Origin: Heterocephalus glaber
Taxonomy: Eukaryota; Chordata; Mammalia; Rodentia; Bathyergidae
Assembly: GCF_000247695.1 (NCBI RefSeq)
Contig: NW_004624801.1
Coordinates: forward strand, 1,402,875 to 1,466,874
Reading direction: 5' to 3'
DNA length: 64,000 nt
This document shows positions 25,086-37,400 of this stretch, in pieces. Under the pieces are notes generated by a model. The model made no database searches and had not been told where the DNA came from. It worked only from the letters and a program-made list of their open reading frames with translations. Position numbers and translations under genes: made by a program. The stretch's first letter is position 1; every line of letters starts with the position of its first letter.

Positions 25086-25490
25086 GGCATCTTGTTCAGT
25101 AGCACATCAGCCTTTTCTTTGTATAGCTGGCTCCACTGCCAGCAAGTCTTCCTTGGTCTGGATATTCAGGCTCTCCTGCCATCACTACCTCTGCCATCCA
25201 ACTCAGAAGCACAGAGGAGATCATTTCACTGAGTTTGGCTTCACTGGCAGTGATAATCTTCCTGTCATAGCTCAGCTTCTCCACCTGCTTTTGAGCCTTC
25301 TCCAGTTCACTAAGTACTTCCTCATCACTTTCTTCTATTTCAAGAACAAGGGAAAATCTTTAGTGCTTGATGTGCACCTGTATGTTGTGGGCACCTAACA
25401 AGCAAAACAAGAGAAGAAATAAAATAAACACCTTATTGTAGTCAAGCTGGACCAGGTCCAAGGAGATGTCTAAAATCTTTTGTCTGGGGA
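25086..25490 (-). pseudogene. Possible processed pseudogene, unrecognised parent
   Basis: On the minus strand a charged, helix-like protein text runs through about 25330-25220 (EESDEEVLSELEKAQKQVEK, then LSYDRKIITASEAKLSEM). It then loses frame, and 'IQTKEDLLAVEPAIQRK' is readable in another frame near 25160. Shifts between frames and lack of a start suggest a decayed coding sequence rather than a chance frame. I see no A-tail or duplication and cannot name the parent gene. Confidence 0.35.
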
Positions 25491-27074
25491 AAACCAAACT
25501 CTTATGGCTGATAATGGTTACTTGATGTCAAAGATATAATGCGAAGTAAAGTTCTTTACAAACAAATTGCAAATACCATAAAATCATATTATTTTCAACT
25601 TCCCTGTTTAGTGGCTTTTTTATACTGCTGTAATTACAGCTGACATGCCTGCAAACGGAAGACAAGAATATTCTAAGCTTGTCAAGAGTTTATGTATGAC
25701 TTGTGAAGTTAAGGTCCTGTAAGTGAACTTTTTTTTTACTTGTCTAGCATAATCAATTAGGGACGTTTGGGAGCATAGGAAAGTAAAGTTTCAAAATACA
25801 CTTCATTAGGTCTATTATTTCTATTGCCTAACAGTTGCCTTGGCAGAAAATATTTCGTTCTTTTCACCTTGCGCTTTCTACTTTCTGTTGCTATTGTTTT
25901 GGCTCCTGATTCCTAAATTGAATATTTGTGCAGTAATTTTAACGATGACACATGGCAAGAAAATGCTATAGTGGAGAATAAATGTTAGTTTTTTTATAAA
26001 ACATCCTTGTATGAACAGATTAAGGCATAACTAGGATGGGAAAGGTAACATCCATTTGTGAGGTAGTAGGGTTATAAGGTCATAGAATTCACCATGGCTC
26101 ATCTTGAACTTGTAACTAGTGAGATGTAAATGATGAAATAATTCTATAATTTGTTGTAATTTCATATTGGAAATGAATATAGATATCAGAAAACAATACC
26201 ATGTGAGTTTTCATTTACCAGTTGCTCAAAACCTTATACAGAATATAATGCAAAGTATCAAATTCTCTGCCTTGGTATCTAATTATTAGTGATTAGCATC
26301 TATGAGATCTAATTTTCTTCCAGGAAACAAGGAATGTGTCCATTTGGGGAGAAAGACCAGCTTCATTTCATATATGACTACTGGTGTCCCCGGCAAGTCT
26401 GCTGACTGTAAAGAAAGTGTTTATTGATTCAACCTTTCCATAACCCTCTACTAAAGTAAACATGTCTGAAACAACTATGCAGAACATCAAATTTCACTCA
26501 TCTACTTCTTTATTCAAAGAACTTGGCATGGGCCACCACTCTAGCCAAGGTCCCTATAGAACAGGGGACCTGCATTTTATGTGACATGATAATCTTCACC
26601 TCAATGTAGCCATATGTTTGATTAATTTTTCTGTCACAAGCACTTAAAACCAGTGCCCTCTCCAATGTCCTCTCTCTCCAGTTAATTACTAATGGCTAAA
26701 ATTTGAGTGTAGCCTCAGTCTAATATAGCTCAGTGCATGTCATTTTCATTTTGTTACAAGTTGTTATAAGCATCTTCTCTTGGGAAATGAAAGAGTAAGT
26801 GCACAGTTTCAGCATTTTGGGAAATTTTAACTTTGTCGATAATGGTGTTGTCTTGCCTCTAATCACACTTTCAGGTATAATCCAAAACAAGAATCTTAGA
26901 CTTGCAATGTCAAAATCCCAACTTTTTCTCGTCTTTGTCTTTCCTAAACACTGAGTTTTACCCAAAATGAAGTTAATCAAATATCCTCACATTCTGTTAT
27001 AACTTTTATAGTATATCTATCTTTATAAAGCAAAGACCAATATATATGAGAGACAACATTATATATGCTTTTGT
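25491..27074. other. Unique AT-rich sequence
   Basis: Nothing recognised. An 86-codon minus frame at 26720-26980 has no family signature. Confidence 0.4.
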
Positions 27075-27240
27075 GTTCATAGTTCATTTATTTATTTAAC
27101 AAATATCTATTGTATCCACAGTTCATTTATTTATTTGTCAAATACATCTTTTCTACATGAGATAACATACTAGGTCCTGAAAACAAAAATATATAAAATA
27201 CAATCTCTATTACTCATGGTAAGAACTCTTTAAGAGAAAA
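27075..27240 (-). repeat. L2-like 3' end with local duplication
   Basis: 'gttcatttatttatttaaca' and 'aatatctattgtatcc' recall the reversed L2 end. The unit 'cagttcatttatttatttgt' recurs at once (27118-27140). 'atactaggtcctgaaaacaa' follows as in L2. Confidence 0.45.
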
Positions 27241-28324
27241 ATTTAAAGTAGTATCATGGTGATTTCATCAGAAAAGTTAGTAGGAGAAAGTAATTTGATT
27301 TTAAAACATTTGTGTTTGGTAAAAAAAAGTCATTGTTTTGAGTCTTTTTTTGTTCCTTACAATGATTATGGTTTCTATTGTTTTCTAAAGCAACTCTTCA
27401 AACACAATAATCATGTCCTCCCTAGGAGTAGCATGGCTTCCATTTCATTTTCTACACCAGTATAGCCATTTATTTGACTAATCTAAAAGTTACACCAAAC
27501 TAAAAAGATATACATTTTAAAAAATAAGAAATCTCAGACATAACTCTCTTATAATATTTTAAATGCTATACTCTCCCATCAAAACCCAGTTATCACATTT
27601 GTTTATGATTATTTTGGTCATACTTTGAATGACCTTTAAAATATAGGAACAAAATTAATACTTTATAGCTTGGCCTATATTGTCTAGTTCGGTATAAAAT
27701 TATAAGGTGACAGTAGAATGATGATATGTAACAATTTTAATTTTATCCCCCCTATATAGTCTGGTAACCAAAACCATGACTGGTTCATGGTAGATATTAT
27801 ACCAGGAGCATGCATGTCTCTCATGGAGGATACTGGATGAAAATCCCCAGACCTAAAGTTCTTTGGGGGAGAAGACCCTTAGATGCTTTGTAGACATTCA
27901 TAAATCTCCACTTTTTATTGCAGGCAGGTACTACTTTATTGTTTTCCTAAATAAAGTAGGTTCTATGTGAAGGCCCGAAGGGTTAAGGTATGTGAGAACA
28001 TATTAAACATAGTAAGAATATTTAAATAGCTGTATAATTTTACAAATATCTCTGGGAACATTTTCAAGCAAGTTTTAAAAGGTATGTTTAACAGTTAGAT
28101 TAGTAAGATATAATAAATGTTTATTTATCTGCTTAGTATCCCACTCAGGGAGTTTTCTCCCAAAGCCCAACTCATTATAAAACAAATCATAGTATCCTGG
28201 CTCTCCACCCATACCTCATTAGCAAGATGTTTGGACCAGTGTTGAACATTCAATATGGCTCAGTAAACTGCCTAACCCCTGAAATAGTACACTGTAGTTC
28301 AGAATATACATTCTGAAATATGTC
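27241..28324. other. Unique AT-rich sequence
   Basis: Nothing recognised. Confidence 0.4.
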
Positions 28325-28490
28325 CACCTAAGTTAGAATTCACATGCTACTTCTAGTCATGTAACCTCAGTTAAGGACATCAATTTCTCAGTGCTTCAGT
28401 GATTCCAGCAGTAAAATTGCATTATAATGATACCTATGGTTTAGTGTTGGAATTAAATGAGGAAATATATTTAAAGAGTTTGGAAAGAAG
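28325..28490 (+). repeat. MIR SINE
   Basis: 'cacatgctacttctagtcat' then 'gtaacctcagttaaggacat', 'atttctcagtgcttcagt' and 'ttggaattaaatgaggaaat' follow the MIR body from core to tail in order. Confidence 0.7.
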
Positions 28491-28828
28491 TCGGGAATAG
28501 AAAACAAAGAAAAAAAAACACCAGGTTTGCAAGTTGAGACCTGTTGGCACAAGAACTAAGAAGATCTAAAGGGACTAGGATGGTTCTTTCCTCCCCCCGC
28601 CCCCACATTGGGAGACAGAGAGGGAAAGAAGGAGAGAGGCAGGTAGAGAAGAGATTATTTCAGATCCGCGAGGGAAATAGATGCCCCTCTTTAAATGCAG
28701 ATAATTGAAGATATTATAAGCATTTGATTAGGAGCATTTGATAGCACTCCTAGCTCTAAATGTTGGGTAGAAGAAGCAGTCACTCAACCAAAAATGAGAG
28801 ATTCTACTAATTGATTATATACAACTGC
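28491..28828. other. Unique stretch with C-run and purine-rich segment
   Basis: A C-rich run (about 28592-28604) is followed by a purine-rich GAGA segment to about 28650. Otherwise nothing recognised. Confidence 0.5.
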
Positions 28829-29297
28829 TGTATCAGTCAGTGTTTACTAGAGGAACAGATTTAATGCAAGATATACAAATATATGAGAATTTACAAGGCT
28901 GACATATGATGACTAGCCACAGTCAGGTATGGAAGAGTGAAAAAGGTTTCTCTTCACACTGGAGATGTGAAGGATTCAAGTAAAGGCCAGAAGCTCACTT
29001 CAGTGTCCTGTGTGAGCTCATATCAGAAGGCTAAAGGGTCTATGATGGAAGCCGAGATGATGTCCAAGATGAAGGCGAAGGCTGGAGCTCCTCCAAAGAA
29101 AGAGAAGTGAGCCTTCCTTCTTCATTTCTCTTTTATCCTATTCAGGTGACAAACCTACCCAGGGTGGGTCTTCAATCTTCAATAAATCCCCTCAGCCGCA
29201 CCCAGAACTATGGTGATTCAACTTAATTTAGCTTTACTTACTCAAGGTGATTCAATCAGTTAACTATCACAATCCACCCCTTGTCAACTTGACAACA
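28829..29297 (-). mobile_element. ERVL LTR, MLT2-like
   Basis: The plus strand begins 'tgtatcagtcagtgtttact' with 'agaggaacag' and ends 'cttgtcaacttgacaaca'. This is the reverse of an MLT2-type LTR, which starts TGTCAACTTGAC and ends with CTGACTAATACA. 'ccagggtgggtcttcaatct' in the middle also fits. Five-base flanks do not match, so the exact ends are uncertain. Confidence 0.7.
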
Positions 29298-29477
29298 TTT
29301 CTTTAAATCTGTGATGTTTTTCAATAATACAAACAGCTCGCTGTGTTATGCCTTGCCACTAGTTCAGCACTGATTCAAGTGTTCTATGGAAAAAGTATCA
29401 CTGTGACCATTTAAAAATCTCAAAATTTACATTTTATTTTAGTCCCAAAGAGCAAAATTAGTGTTGTCTGTGTAGAT

Positions 29478-29713
29478 CACTGGTTCTCAACTAAGGGCAA
29501 TTTTTGCTCCCAAAGGGTCATTTAGCCATGTCCAGAGACATCTGTCACTGTCACAACCTGGTGAGGTAATAAGGGGGCAGTGTGGGAACAGGCTATTGTC
29601 ATCAACTGGGTAGGGACCAGGGTTGTGCTAAGATCTCACAGTTCGAAGGACAGGCCCCTACAACACAAAATGATCCAGCTCAAACATCTCATGTTCCTGA
29701 ACCTGAAAAATTC
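29478..29713 (+). mobile_element. MER5A-like hAT-Charlie element
   Basis: 'cactggttctcaactaaggg' opens the copy; 'catgtccagagacatctgtc', 'ctgggtagggaccagggttg', 'ggacaggcccctacaacaca' and a closing 'cctgaacctgaaaaattc' follow MER5A in order. It is non-coding. Target duplications are not clear. Confidence 0.88.
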
Positions 29714-30605
29714 ATCTTAGATGCACTATAAACATGAAAATTGTAACTTTCCTTTCTATATATCACAATATATAAAGTACCTGTATTTGCCTTAGGACAG
29801 TGATATACTTTCTTCTAATTTCTATAATTTTCCTGGGTCTTTAACAGTTTTCTTTATGTTTGGTGAAAATGTTTTATGTGCTTGTAAAGATTTCATTCAT
29901 GCCAAGGATAGCTTCCTTTTCCATGGTAATATAGCCTTCTGGGGTGAAGAAGTCAGGTGACACCAGAAAATCAAAGAGTCCATACAAATCGGAATGCTAT
30001 AAGAAGGAAAAAGAAATACTCCCTAGATAATACTGAAACATGTAGAGGAAAGTATATATTTTTTTCTAAATATGTAAATTTTCAAATAAAGTCTCACATA
30101 AGTCCCATAGAGATCTGGGTGGCAACAGATTTGGGGTTGTGTGCCTTTGTCGCTGCAGAATGGAAGTTGACAGAACCCATCATTTCTGACTTGTTACAGA
30201 TTAAAATAGTCCAGCAATTGGTCATTCAGGTTCTGTACTATGAGAATCACAAGCTTAAAAAGAGCAGGTTATGAGTACTCATAACCCCAGCATCAACAAA
30301 TAAGTCATGCCGATTATGTTTAAACTCTCAATTTTTATTTAAGTCTCTAGAAAGAATGGAAGGGACTGGATTACAGGTGCCTAAAAGTCCATGTGATTAA
30401 TGATGCCACAATATGCAGTTATCTGTCTTCTACTACCTAAACACTACTTCTAGGTTTTACTTTCCAACTTTGAACTTATCTGGGTCCATTTGTAAATCAA
30501 ATTCTATCTATACAGTTTATAAGCCCAAGAAGAACAAAAGCACAACAAATCCCATAAAGAAAATACCCCACTAGTGCTAAGCATTAGAGAAGGCCATATA
30601 TGATA
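29714..30605. other. Unique sequence
   Basis: A 105-codon plus frame at 29957-30274 has no family signature. No named repeat. Confidence 0.4.

Positions 30606-30661
<56 letters not shown>
30606..30661. repeat. (CT)n microsatellite
   Basis: Uninterrupted CT apart from one TT near 30620. A homopurine/homopyrimidine mirror repeat of this length can adopt triplex H-DNA. Confidence 0.97.
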
Positions 30662-30665
<4 letters not shown>

Positions 30666-30726
30666 GAGCTGTAGAGAAACTCTCCAGAGTTCCATAGGCA
30701 GAGTTATACTAACCATATTCACAGAA

Positions 30727-30744
30727 CACACACACACACACACC
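30727..30744. repeat. (CA)n microsatellite
   Basis: Short CA tract about 65 bp beyond the CT tract. Confidence 0.9.
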
Positions 30745-31600
30745 CCTTATGTTTATTTTTTACACTGAAGATTTTTTGGGTGAGAACCATACTTGACTAA
30801 TTACATTCCATACCCCATACCCCACACCAAAATTTCCAAAGAAAATAGTTGAAATCTCATCATTGCCAGTGTCTGAAGGAAGCTGTCTTGAAAATCATGG
30901 AATAAGTCGCAAAGTCTGTCAGGGTGGGGGGAGGAGAAATGATTATGTTGGGGGCAAGGGCTTTAAACTGAGGGGGAATTAACTCAGCTTATAATAAATC
31001 ACTGTTGACACCATCTCTAAAGACTTCATCCTCTCACAAGCCAAGGGGAATTTTTAGCTGGTCAAGAAGGAAACTTCACAAATGTTGGCTATTATTTGAA
31101 TATGTGACCTTTCCATGGAAGTTCTGCAGGTTTTTCCCTATACAGTCTGAACAAACTCCACAGAGAATAGCTCCCCCACTAAAATAAACAAAGATTGATT
31201 AATAACTTATTATCATATTTTACAATTGAGGCTTTGGAAAATGTGTAACAGCAGGAGGCCCTGTCTTCACCCTTCTTGTTTTGAGCTTATATACTGATAT
31301 TTCACTGAAGAAAAATCAAACCAAGTGAAATGCTTGAGAAGGGCAATCCTTCCTTTCATAGTCTAAGAATATGTTTTTCTTCATACTTTTCAAGTTAGAA
31401 TTAATAGTGAAATTGTGATGAAAATGTATAGATTTTGCAGCATATAACTATCTCCTATATTATCCCATTTGCTTCTTATAAAATTTGTTAACAAATGAAG
31501 ACAATTTCTATAGCACCTACCTTAGGACCAGGGATGTTAATCTGTGATGTGAAGTGGCTCAAGGATATCTGGTAGGAGAAACTGAGTAAAGACTTCTGTT
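30745..31600. other. Unique sequence with G-rich patches
   Basis: G-runs near 30922-30960 ('gtggggggagg', 'ttgggggcaaggg') could allow quadruplex folding. No gene recognised. Confidence 0.45.
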
Positions 31601-31601
31601 G

Positions 31602-34085
31602 ATGAGGAGATCCAACATGGCTGATTCTTAGAGGAAGTGGTGCTAGAGATACTCAGAGAAGAGTCACAGAAAATACAAGTACTCAGAAGGTGGGCAGACA
31701 ATCACACCCAGAAATTCAAAATCAATCTGAATGGGAACCATCTAGATCTTACCAAATATCTGGGTCACCAAGAAACACTGCATCCAGACAGCATCCTATC
31801 CTGGAAGCAATAGTACTGTCATTCCAAAGCTAATCAACAACCAAACTAAAAAAAAGACAGCCCAAAGTCTCTAATTAACATAGATGCAAAAATCTTCAAT
31901 AAGATATTGCCAAACAGAATGCAACAGATCATCAAAAAGATCATACATTATAGCCAGGTAGGTTTTATCCCAGGGATGCAAGGATGGTTCAACATAAATA
32001 AATCAGTAAATGTAATACATCACATATATAGGATCAAGAACAGAAATCACATGACCACATCAATAGATACTAAACAGGGTTTTGACAAATCCAGTGATTC
32101 ATTGTAAAAACCCTGAAGAAAATAGGTATAGAAGGACCTTACCTCAATCAAATAAAACTATTTACGACAAACCAATGGCCTATATCATATTAAATTGGGG
32201 GAATGATAAAGTTTTCCCTCTAAAATCTAGAACAAGATAAAATATACACTATTGCCACTCCTTTTCAATATATAACTTGAAACATTAGAACAATCAGGTA
32301 AGTGAAAGAAATAAAAGGCACATGTGTAGGAAAGGAGGAAATCAAATTATCATTATTTGCAGGTGACATGATCTTCGACTTAGAAGACCCCAAAAACTCC
32401 ATGAAAAGACTTTTAGAATTAATAAGCAGCCATGTAACAAGACATAAAATTAACAAACAATCTGTAATGTTCCTGTACAAAAATAATGTACTCACCAAGA
32501 AAGAAATAAGGAAAACAATACCATTCTCAGAAGTATCAAGAAAAATTCAATACTTAGGATTTAACTAAAAAAGTGAAAAATCTCTGCAATAAAACTAAAA
32601 TTCTGACAAAGAAGATCAAAGAAGATATCAGAAAATGGAAAGATTGATGTCATAGGTGTAGGCAATGGCTTTCTGAACAGAATCTCAATTGCACAAGAAA
32701 TAACATCAAGAATCAACAAGCGGAATTATATCAAATTAAAAAGCTTCTTCACAACAAAGAAAACAATCAACAGAGTGAAGTAACATCCAGAATAATGGAA
32801 AAAAATACCAGTTACACCTAGAACAGAAGACTAATTTCTAAATATATAAAGAACTAAAAAAGATTAGACACCCACAGCATGAAAAACCCAATCAAAAAAT
32901 AGGCAACGGAATCGAATAGAGAATCCTCATAAAAGTTACAAGTAGCCCATAAACTCATGCACAAAACATTCAACTTTGATGGCTATTACAGAAACACACA
33001 AGTAAACAACACTGAGATCTTATCTTACTCTAAAAGGAATGGCAATCATCAAAGAACTGAATAATGACAAATGCTGTCAAGGCTGTGGTGAAAAAGGAAC
33101 TCCCCTAGATTGCTGATGGGAATGTAAACTAGTAAAAGCATCATGGAAATCAGTATGGAAATTCCTCAAAAAATGAAAATTAGACCCAGTTATTCCCCTA
33201 CTGGGCATATTCCCTTAAGAGTTAAAAATATCATATCACAGTGATAGTCGCATACCCATGTTTATAGCAGCAAATTTATAATAGCTAGAGCTTAGTAATG
33301 GCATGTGTATCCATCAACATATGAATGGATAAAGAAAATATGGTACAGTGAACCCTTGAGTTGCAACTGGCCTGACATACAAACAACTTGTTTTATGACT
33401 GGAATTGTAGTTTTAGCTTACAACCAAAGTCTTGAGTTATGACTCAAATTCAGCTCCTTGTGTTTTCAAATGGTCTCAGATACAGATTTAACCCTTAAAT
33501 AGTTCTGGAAGAAACATGACAACATGCTTTCCTGTTGGGGTTAGCTGAGAAATCCTGGTCCAATGTCTCTCTAAGAATGCTGAGATCTGCCTGTATACAG
33601 GAGAGAGACTTTGAAGACTGAGTAGAGGAGCCTGAACTTTCAATTGACTGAATTGAGTTCCAACCAGTCCTCACAAACAAATTGAGTTTGTAAGTCAAGG
33701 GTCCACTGTATTTATGTGCAACAGAATACTACTCTGCTATAAAGAAAGATAAATTTGACTCATTTCTGGGAAAACGGATACACATTGCACATTTAATGTT
33801 AAGTGAAATAAGTTAAACACACAAACTTAAATACCAGATAGTTTCTCTCACATGAGAAATCAAAAGTATAAATAAAGTAAAGAGCAAAATAAAAGATAGA
33901 TAAAAGAAAACAGCGAGACAGATCCACTGTAAATAGGAAAGAGAGGAAAGATGAAGGGAGGGAGGAAGGGCAGGAGGGAAAGGGGACCTAAAAAAGAATT
34001 AAGATGCACCATATACATGTTAGAAACATCCATAATCAAAGTAGTCATTATGTATCACACACATGTACTAATAAATACATTTTTA
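31602..34085 (+). mobile_element. Internally deleted L1 with nested DNA transposon
   Basis: 31602-31850 ('gatccaacatggctgattct' onward) looks like an L1 5' region. At about 31860 it jumps into ORF2: 'aacatagatgcaaaaatctt', 'catgaccacatcaatagata' and 'ttatttgcaggtgacatgat' (the ADDM/GDDM RT-catalytic region, read in broken frame at 32302-32568). A second deletion lies near 32650. The 3' UTR, including 'cccctactgggcatattccc' and a purine-rich G-run segment at 33945-33985, extends to about 34085. All frames are broken, so it cannot move by itself. Confidence 0.85.
33344..33710. mobile_element. Tigger/pogo-like DNA transposon nested in L1
   Basis: The element spans 33346-33708. Its left end, CAGTGAACCCTTGAGTTGCAA, and the inverse of its right end, CAGTGGACCCTTGACTTACAA, are near-identical terminal inverted repeats. 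A TA dinucleotide flanks each side (33344-33345, 33709-33710), as for Tc1/mariner/pogo insertion. L1 3' UTR text resumes exactly at the TA ('tttatgtgcaacagaatact'). At 363 bp with no transposase, it is non-autonomous. Confidence 0.88.
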
Positions 34086-35360
34086 TATCAGTAAGAAAAT
34101 GATTCCTGTTAAGCTATCATCCAGAGACACTTCTCTGTTGTATGCAAATATTTCCTAAAGAAGACATATTTCTTAGTTAATAGAATAAAATTTTATATTA
34201 ATTACATTTACTGAAAGCATTTTCAGTCTCTTAAGTGCTACTAATTCTCCACGGTAATATTTTATCTCCTAGTTTCATCATTTCCAGACTTTATCCTATC
34301 CCCACAAAATGACTCAGTGATGGAGTAAGAAGAAATAATTTGTATATTCTCCACCAAGTCTGAGTCTCTCTCTGGATGAGATTCTAATCTATTCTTGCCT
34401 GTCTAGGCATACTCTGCACTTTTGCTTTCTCCTTATTTAATGACCTGACAGTATGATCCGAGAGAAAGGAGAATCCACAAAGCCTATAGAGACAATCCTC
34501 TTGACCTTGAGCTCCAAGTTGGCTTTAGCCAATGGGAAACCATTGCAAGAAATTTAAGGAAGGAAGAAAGTAAGTTGAAATGTTTATTCCACCAATTCCT
34601 TCCTTACTGATGACTCTCTCATTTGCTCACTCTTATTACATCCAGCCTGTCTCCAGAGCACTGTCCTTTTTTGACTCTCCGAATGATTCCTCTCTACTGC
34701 TCCAAGACTCCATGGGACTGCATTTACCTTTGCTGGTGTCCCTAGACTCTGATCTCATACCTCAAATCAGCTCTGTTGTTAAAACATCCCTCAGATCACC
34801 AACAGTGGATTAGATTTTGTGAGGACTTGGTAAAGAAGGGCAGTTATATTCAAACTTCGCTTCCCCCTTTTTGATACAACCCAAAGTGAGGAGCCCAAGA
34901 TACAGCACATATCTGAGCATACTGACGGATTCAGTTTGCTAGTGTGGGCTTTAGGGCTTCGAGATACAGCTGTTATGTTTGTTTCACTCCCCAGATGACA
35001 AAGAAGCCAGTCAGCAAGACAACCCTGTTGAATTGGGGTTGGGTGGGCGGGAGCAATGATTCAGAATTAGGGGTAAATTAAACACAGATGAATGAAATGT
35101 AAGTGAAAATTTCAGATTAGTAAAATTTACTTCATTGAATAGGATCCTTGCATGAGTAATAGAGAATAACTGGAATAACTAAAGGCCAGCTGTATTAATT
35201 GTTCAAGTTTGGCTATTTTCATTTAATAGGATATTAACCTTAGATACTTGTCATGCCAGGACTTTAAAATTCCTACTGAAAGGTGTTAGGTAAATGATGG
35301 TGAACCAGTAAAAGAACACACAGGCCTCTCTGGATAAATTAACTTTCATGATTATATATG
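34086..35360. other. Mostly unique, possible unclassified old repeat at 34500-34640
   Basis: 'agttggctttagccaatggg' then 'atgtttattccaccaattcc' recalls a mammalian interspersed repeat that I cannot name with confidence. The remainder is unique. Small frames here show no family signature. Confidence 0.35.
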
Positions 35361-35365
35361 TATAT

Positions 35366-35404
35366 ACACAGATACACACACACACACTCACACACACACA
35401 CACA
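35366..35404. repeat. (CA)n-rich microsatellite
   Basis: Interrupted CA tract preceded by a TATATGTATATACA run. Confidence 0.9.
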
Positions 35405-37055
35405 GATATTGTATATAATGCACTTCACTCAAAGCAGAGACAAGTCCTTCCCCATATATCACATATGGAAACACCCTGGTAACATATTTAAGGATTTCTA
35501 TGATACAGTTTACAAATAAAAATGATGTATGTCATTCACACTCTGATTTTATTCTTCCAATGAACAAATAAGCAAACAAATAAATTAATAGGCTTTAAAC
35601 AGTCTGAGGTCAAGTAATATGTGTTTCCAGTTAGAGCGGTGAAATGCAGGACTTATGTGGGTTATTGAGGACTAATTATTATTTTCTCTTACAGGACACT
35701 GTGGCATTCTGTGAACTATTTTGGCCTCAGAGCATTCCTAAGCATGGCCAGTAGACTCCTATTAATATAGCAGGGTATTTTTAGCTTAGGTTTTAGCTAT
35801 TTGAAACCACATTGCTTAAAGTATACACTTACAAAGAAAAAGTCACTACAGTATATTCAAGTATAGCCCCATCTGCACATGTCTTCGGATTAAGGAATGA
35901 GTACTTGATTGATAAAAAGATAAGTATATATTAATTCTGGCCCATTTCCTACAATAAATAAGCTTTATAAAACAGAAATGTTTTACCTATTAGACTTACA
36001 GTCTTGTTTCTGCTGGTGTACCCCAAGAAAAACTAGCAATGGCAGAAATGTAATAAATATTTAAGGAAGAAATGTATTGCCAAAGACTAAATACCACATA
36101 CATCAAGCTCTGAGCAGTGATACAACAGAATATGATGTGGCTAGGCCATTTCAACTGTGGCTCCCAAATATGATTTGCTTGGCTGACATTTCCCTGTGAC
36201 ATTTTCCATGTATGCGCATGTTTGTGTGTGTTTCTTGCTCTTTTTTCCACGAAGCCTTCTACTCAGACAGTCACGGTAACAAGTCAGACAAGTTCTCCCA
36301 CAAACAAACTTAACAGTGTTAATCAATCACCCTTTGCACTTTGAGAATTTACTTCCTCCTGAAAACTACTTGTGAAATGAACCATTTTTCCTCTTCTTCA
36401 GATTAGGGAATTAGAACAGGAGGAATCGACACACTCGTGGTTATACATTCATGTTTTGAGACAAGTGAAATTAAAAATAGCAGTTTTTGCTGATGGGTAT
36501 CCAATTCTGGCAAACAGATCACACAGGTAATACAAGAGCCATTAATCACTGTTACTAATCTGGTTTTTACTTTTTCACTCTTTGTAACAAAATTGCCATT
36601 TGAATTCTGTGGACATCACAAAATTGGAGACTGTGATCATCTCAACAGCCTTAAGCAAATCCAACAAATATGGAGAAAACATGTCTCTGCACAGTGAATT
36701 TCAAAGCAGGGCCAATTCCCTTCCCAGATGGTATTTATTTTCACTTTACACTAGCTTTCTCCAAAATGTGTGACAATAAGTGTGCATTGAGGAAGAATCC
36801 AAGCAAAATGAAAGACCAAACAACATGTTAACAGGTCTGTGTGTCACCTAATTTCCCTCCTCAGAGACTCCAAATTTGTTGCTGGAGCCTGTGAGTTTCT
36901 GGGAGGACACTGTTTAAGTTGCTGTTTCAGAACACATTTGAACCTTGTCCTCTTCCTGGAGTCTCTTGCTTCTTCAGTAAACACAGCTTTAGGCAATTAT
37001 AATGAGCTGATTATCCAATCTTCAGGAGGTTGGAAGAAAATAAGGTAGATTGATG
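35405..37055. other. Unique sequence
   Basis: No gene recognised. Frames at 35996-36326 and 36839-37048 have no domain features. Confidence 0.4.
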
Positions 37056-37195
37056 GAGAAGATCATTAGCATTAGCTGTAATTATACCACCAATTAATAA
37101 TAGCTGATATCCTGATGGCTCTATAATGAGTGACTAAAATAAACTGCAGCAATTCATAAAGTCTGATGGCCTGGGTTATTTTAGGCAGTATACAA
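37056..37195. promoter_or_regulatory. Candidate conserved non-coding element with TAAT cores
   Basis: Within about 90 bp there are GCTGTAATTATACC, CAATTAATAATAGC, ATAATGAGTGACTAAAATAAA (AP-1-like TGAGTGA next to AT-rich text) and AATTCATAAAG. The cluster of homeodomain-type TAATTA sites in non-repeat DNA suggests an enhancer. This is an inference. Confidence 0.3.
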
Positions 37196-37314
37196 CTCTA
37201 CGAAGTTTGCTTTTGAAGGATTTGGTGGACCCCCCATAAAAGCAATGTAAAATATTAAAGGGTGACCTTTAGTCCTTCACAAAATAATGCAATAAAATAT
37301 TTAAAAGTAAAAAT

Positions 37315-37400
37315 TAGATGAGACTTGAAAAATTACCTAGTATAGCTTCCTCATTTTACAGGGAAGGGAGTTGAAATTCTTTGATATCAATAAGAAATTA
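37315..37400 (-). repeat. MIR3-like fragment
   Basis: 'aaaattacctagtatagctt' followed by 'cctcattttacagggaaggg' corresponds to the conserved core of MIR3-type SINEs. Confidence 0.45.

Noticed and set aside
29957..30274. 105-codon plus-strand frame
   Set aside because: No domain, no exon-like boundaries recognised.
33495..33698. 67-codon minus frame as a transposase remnant
   Set aside because: It lies in the Tigger-like element but shows no DDE or CENP-B-like features. The element is too short to encode transposase.
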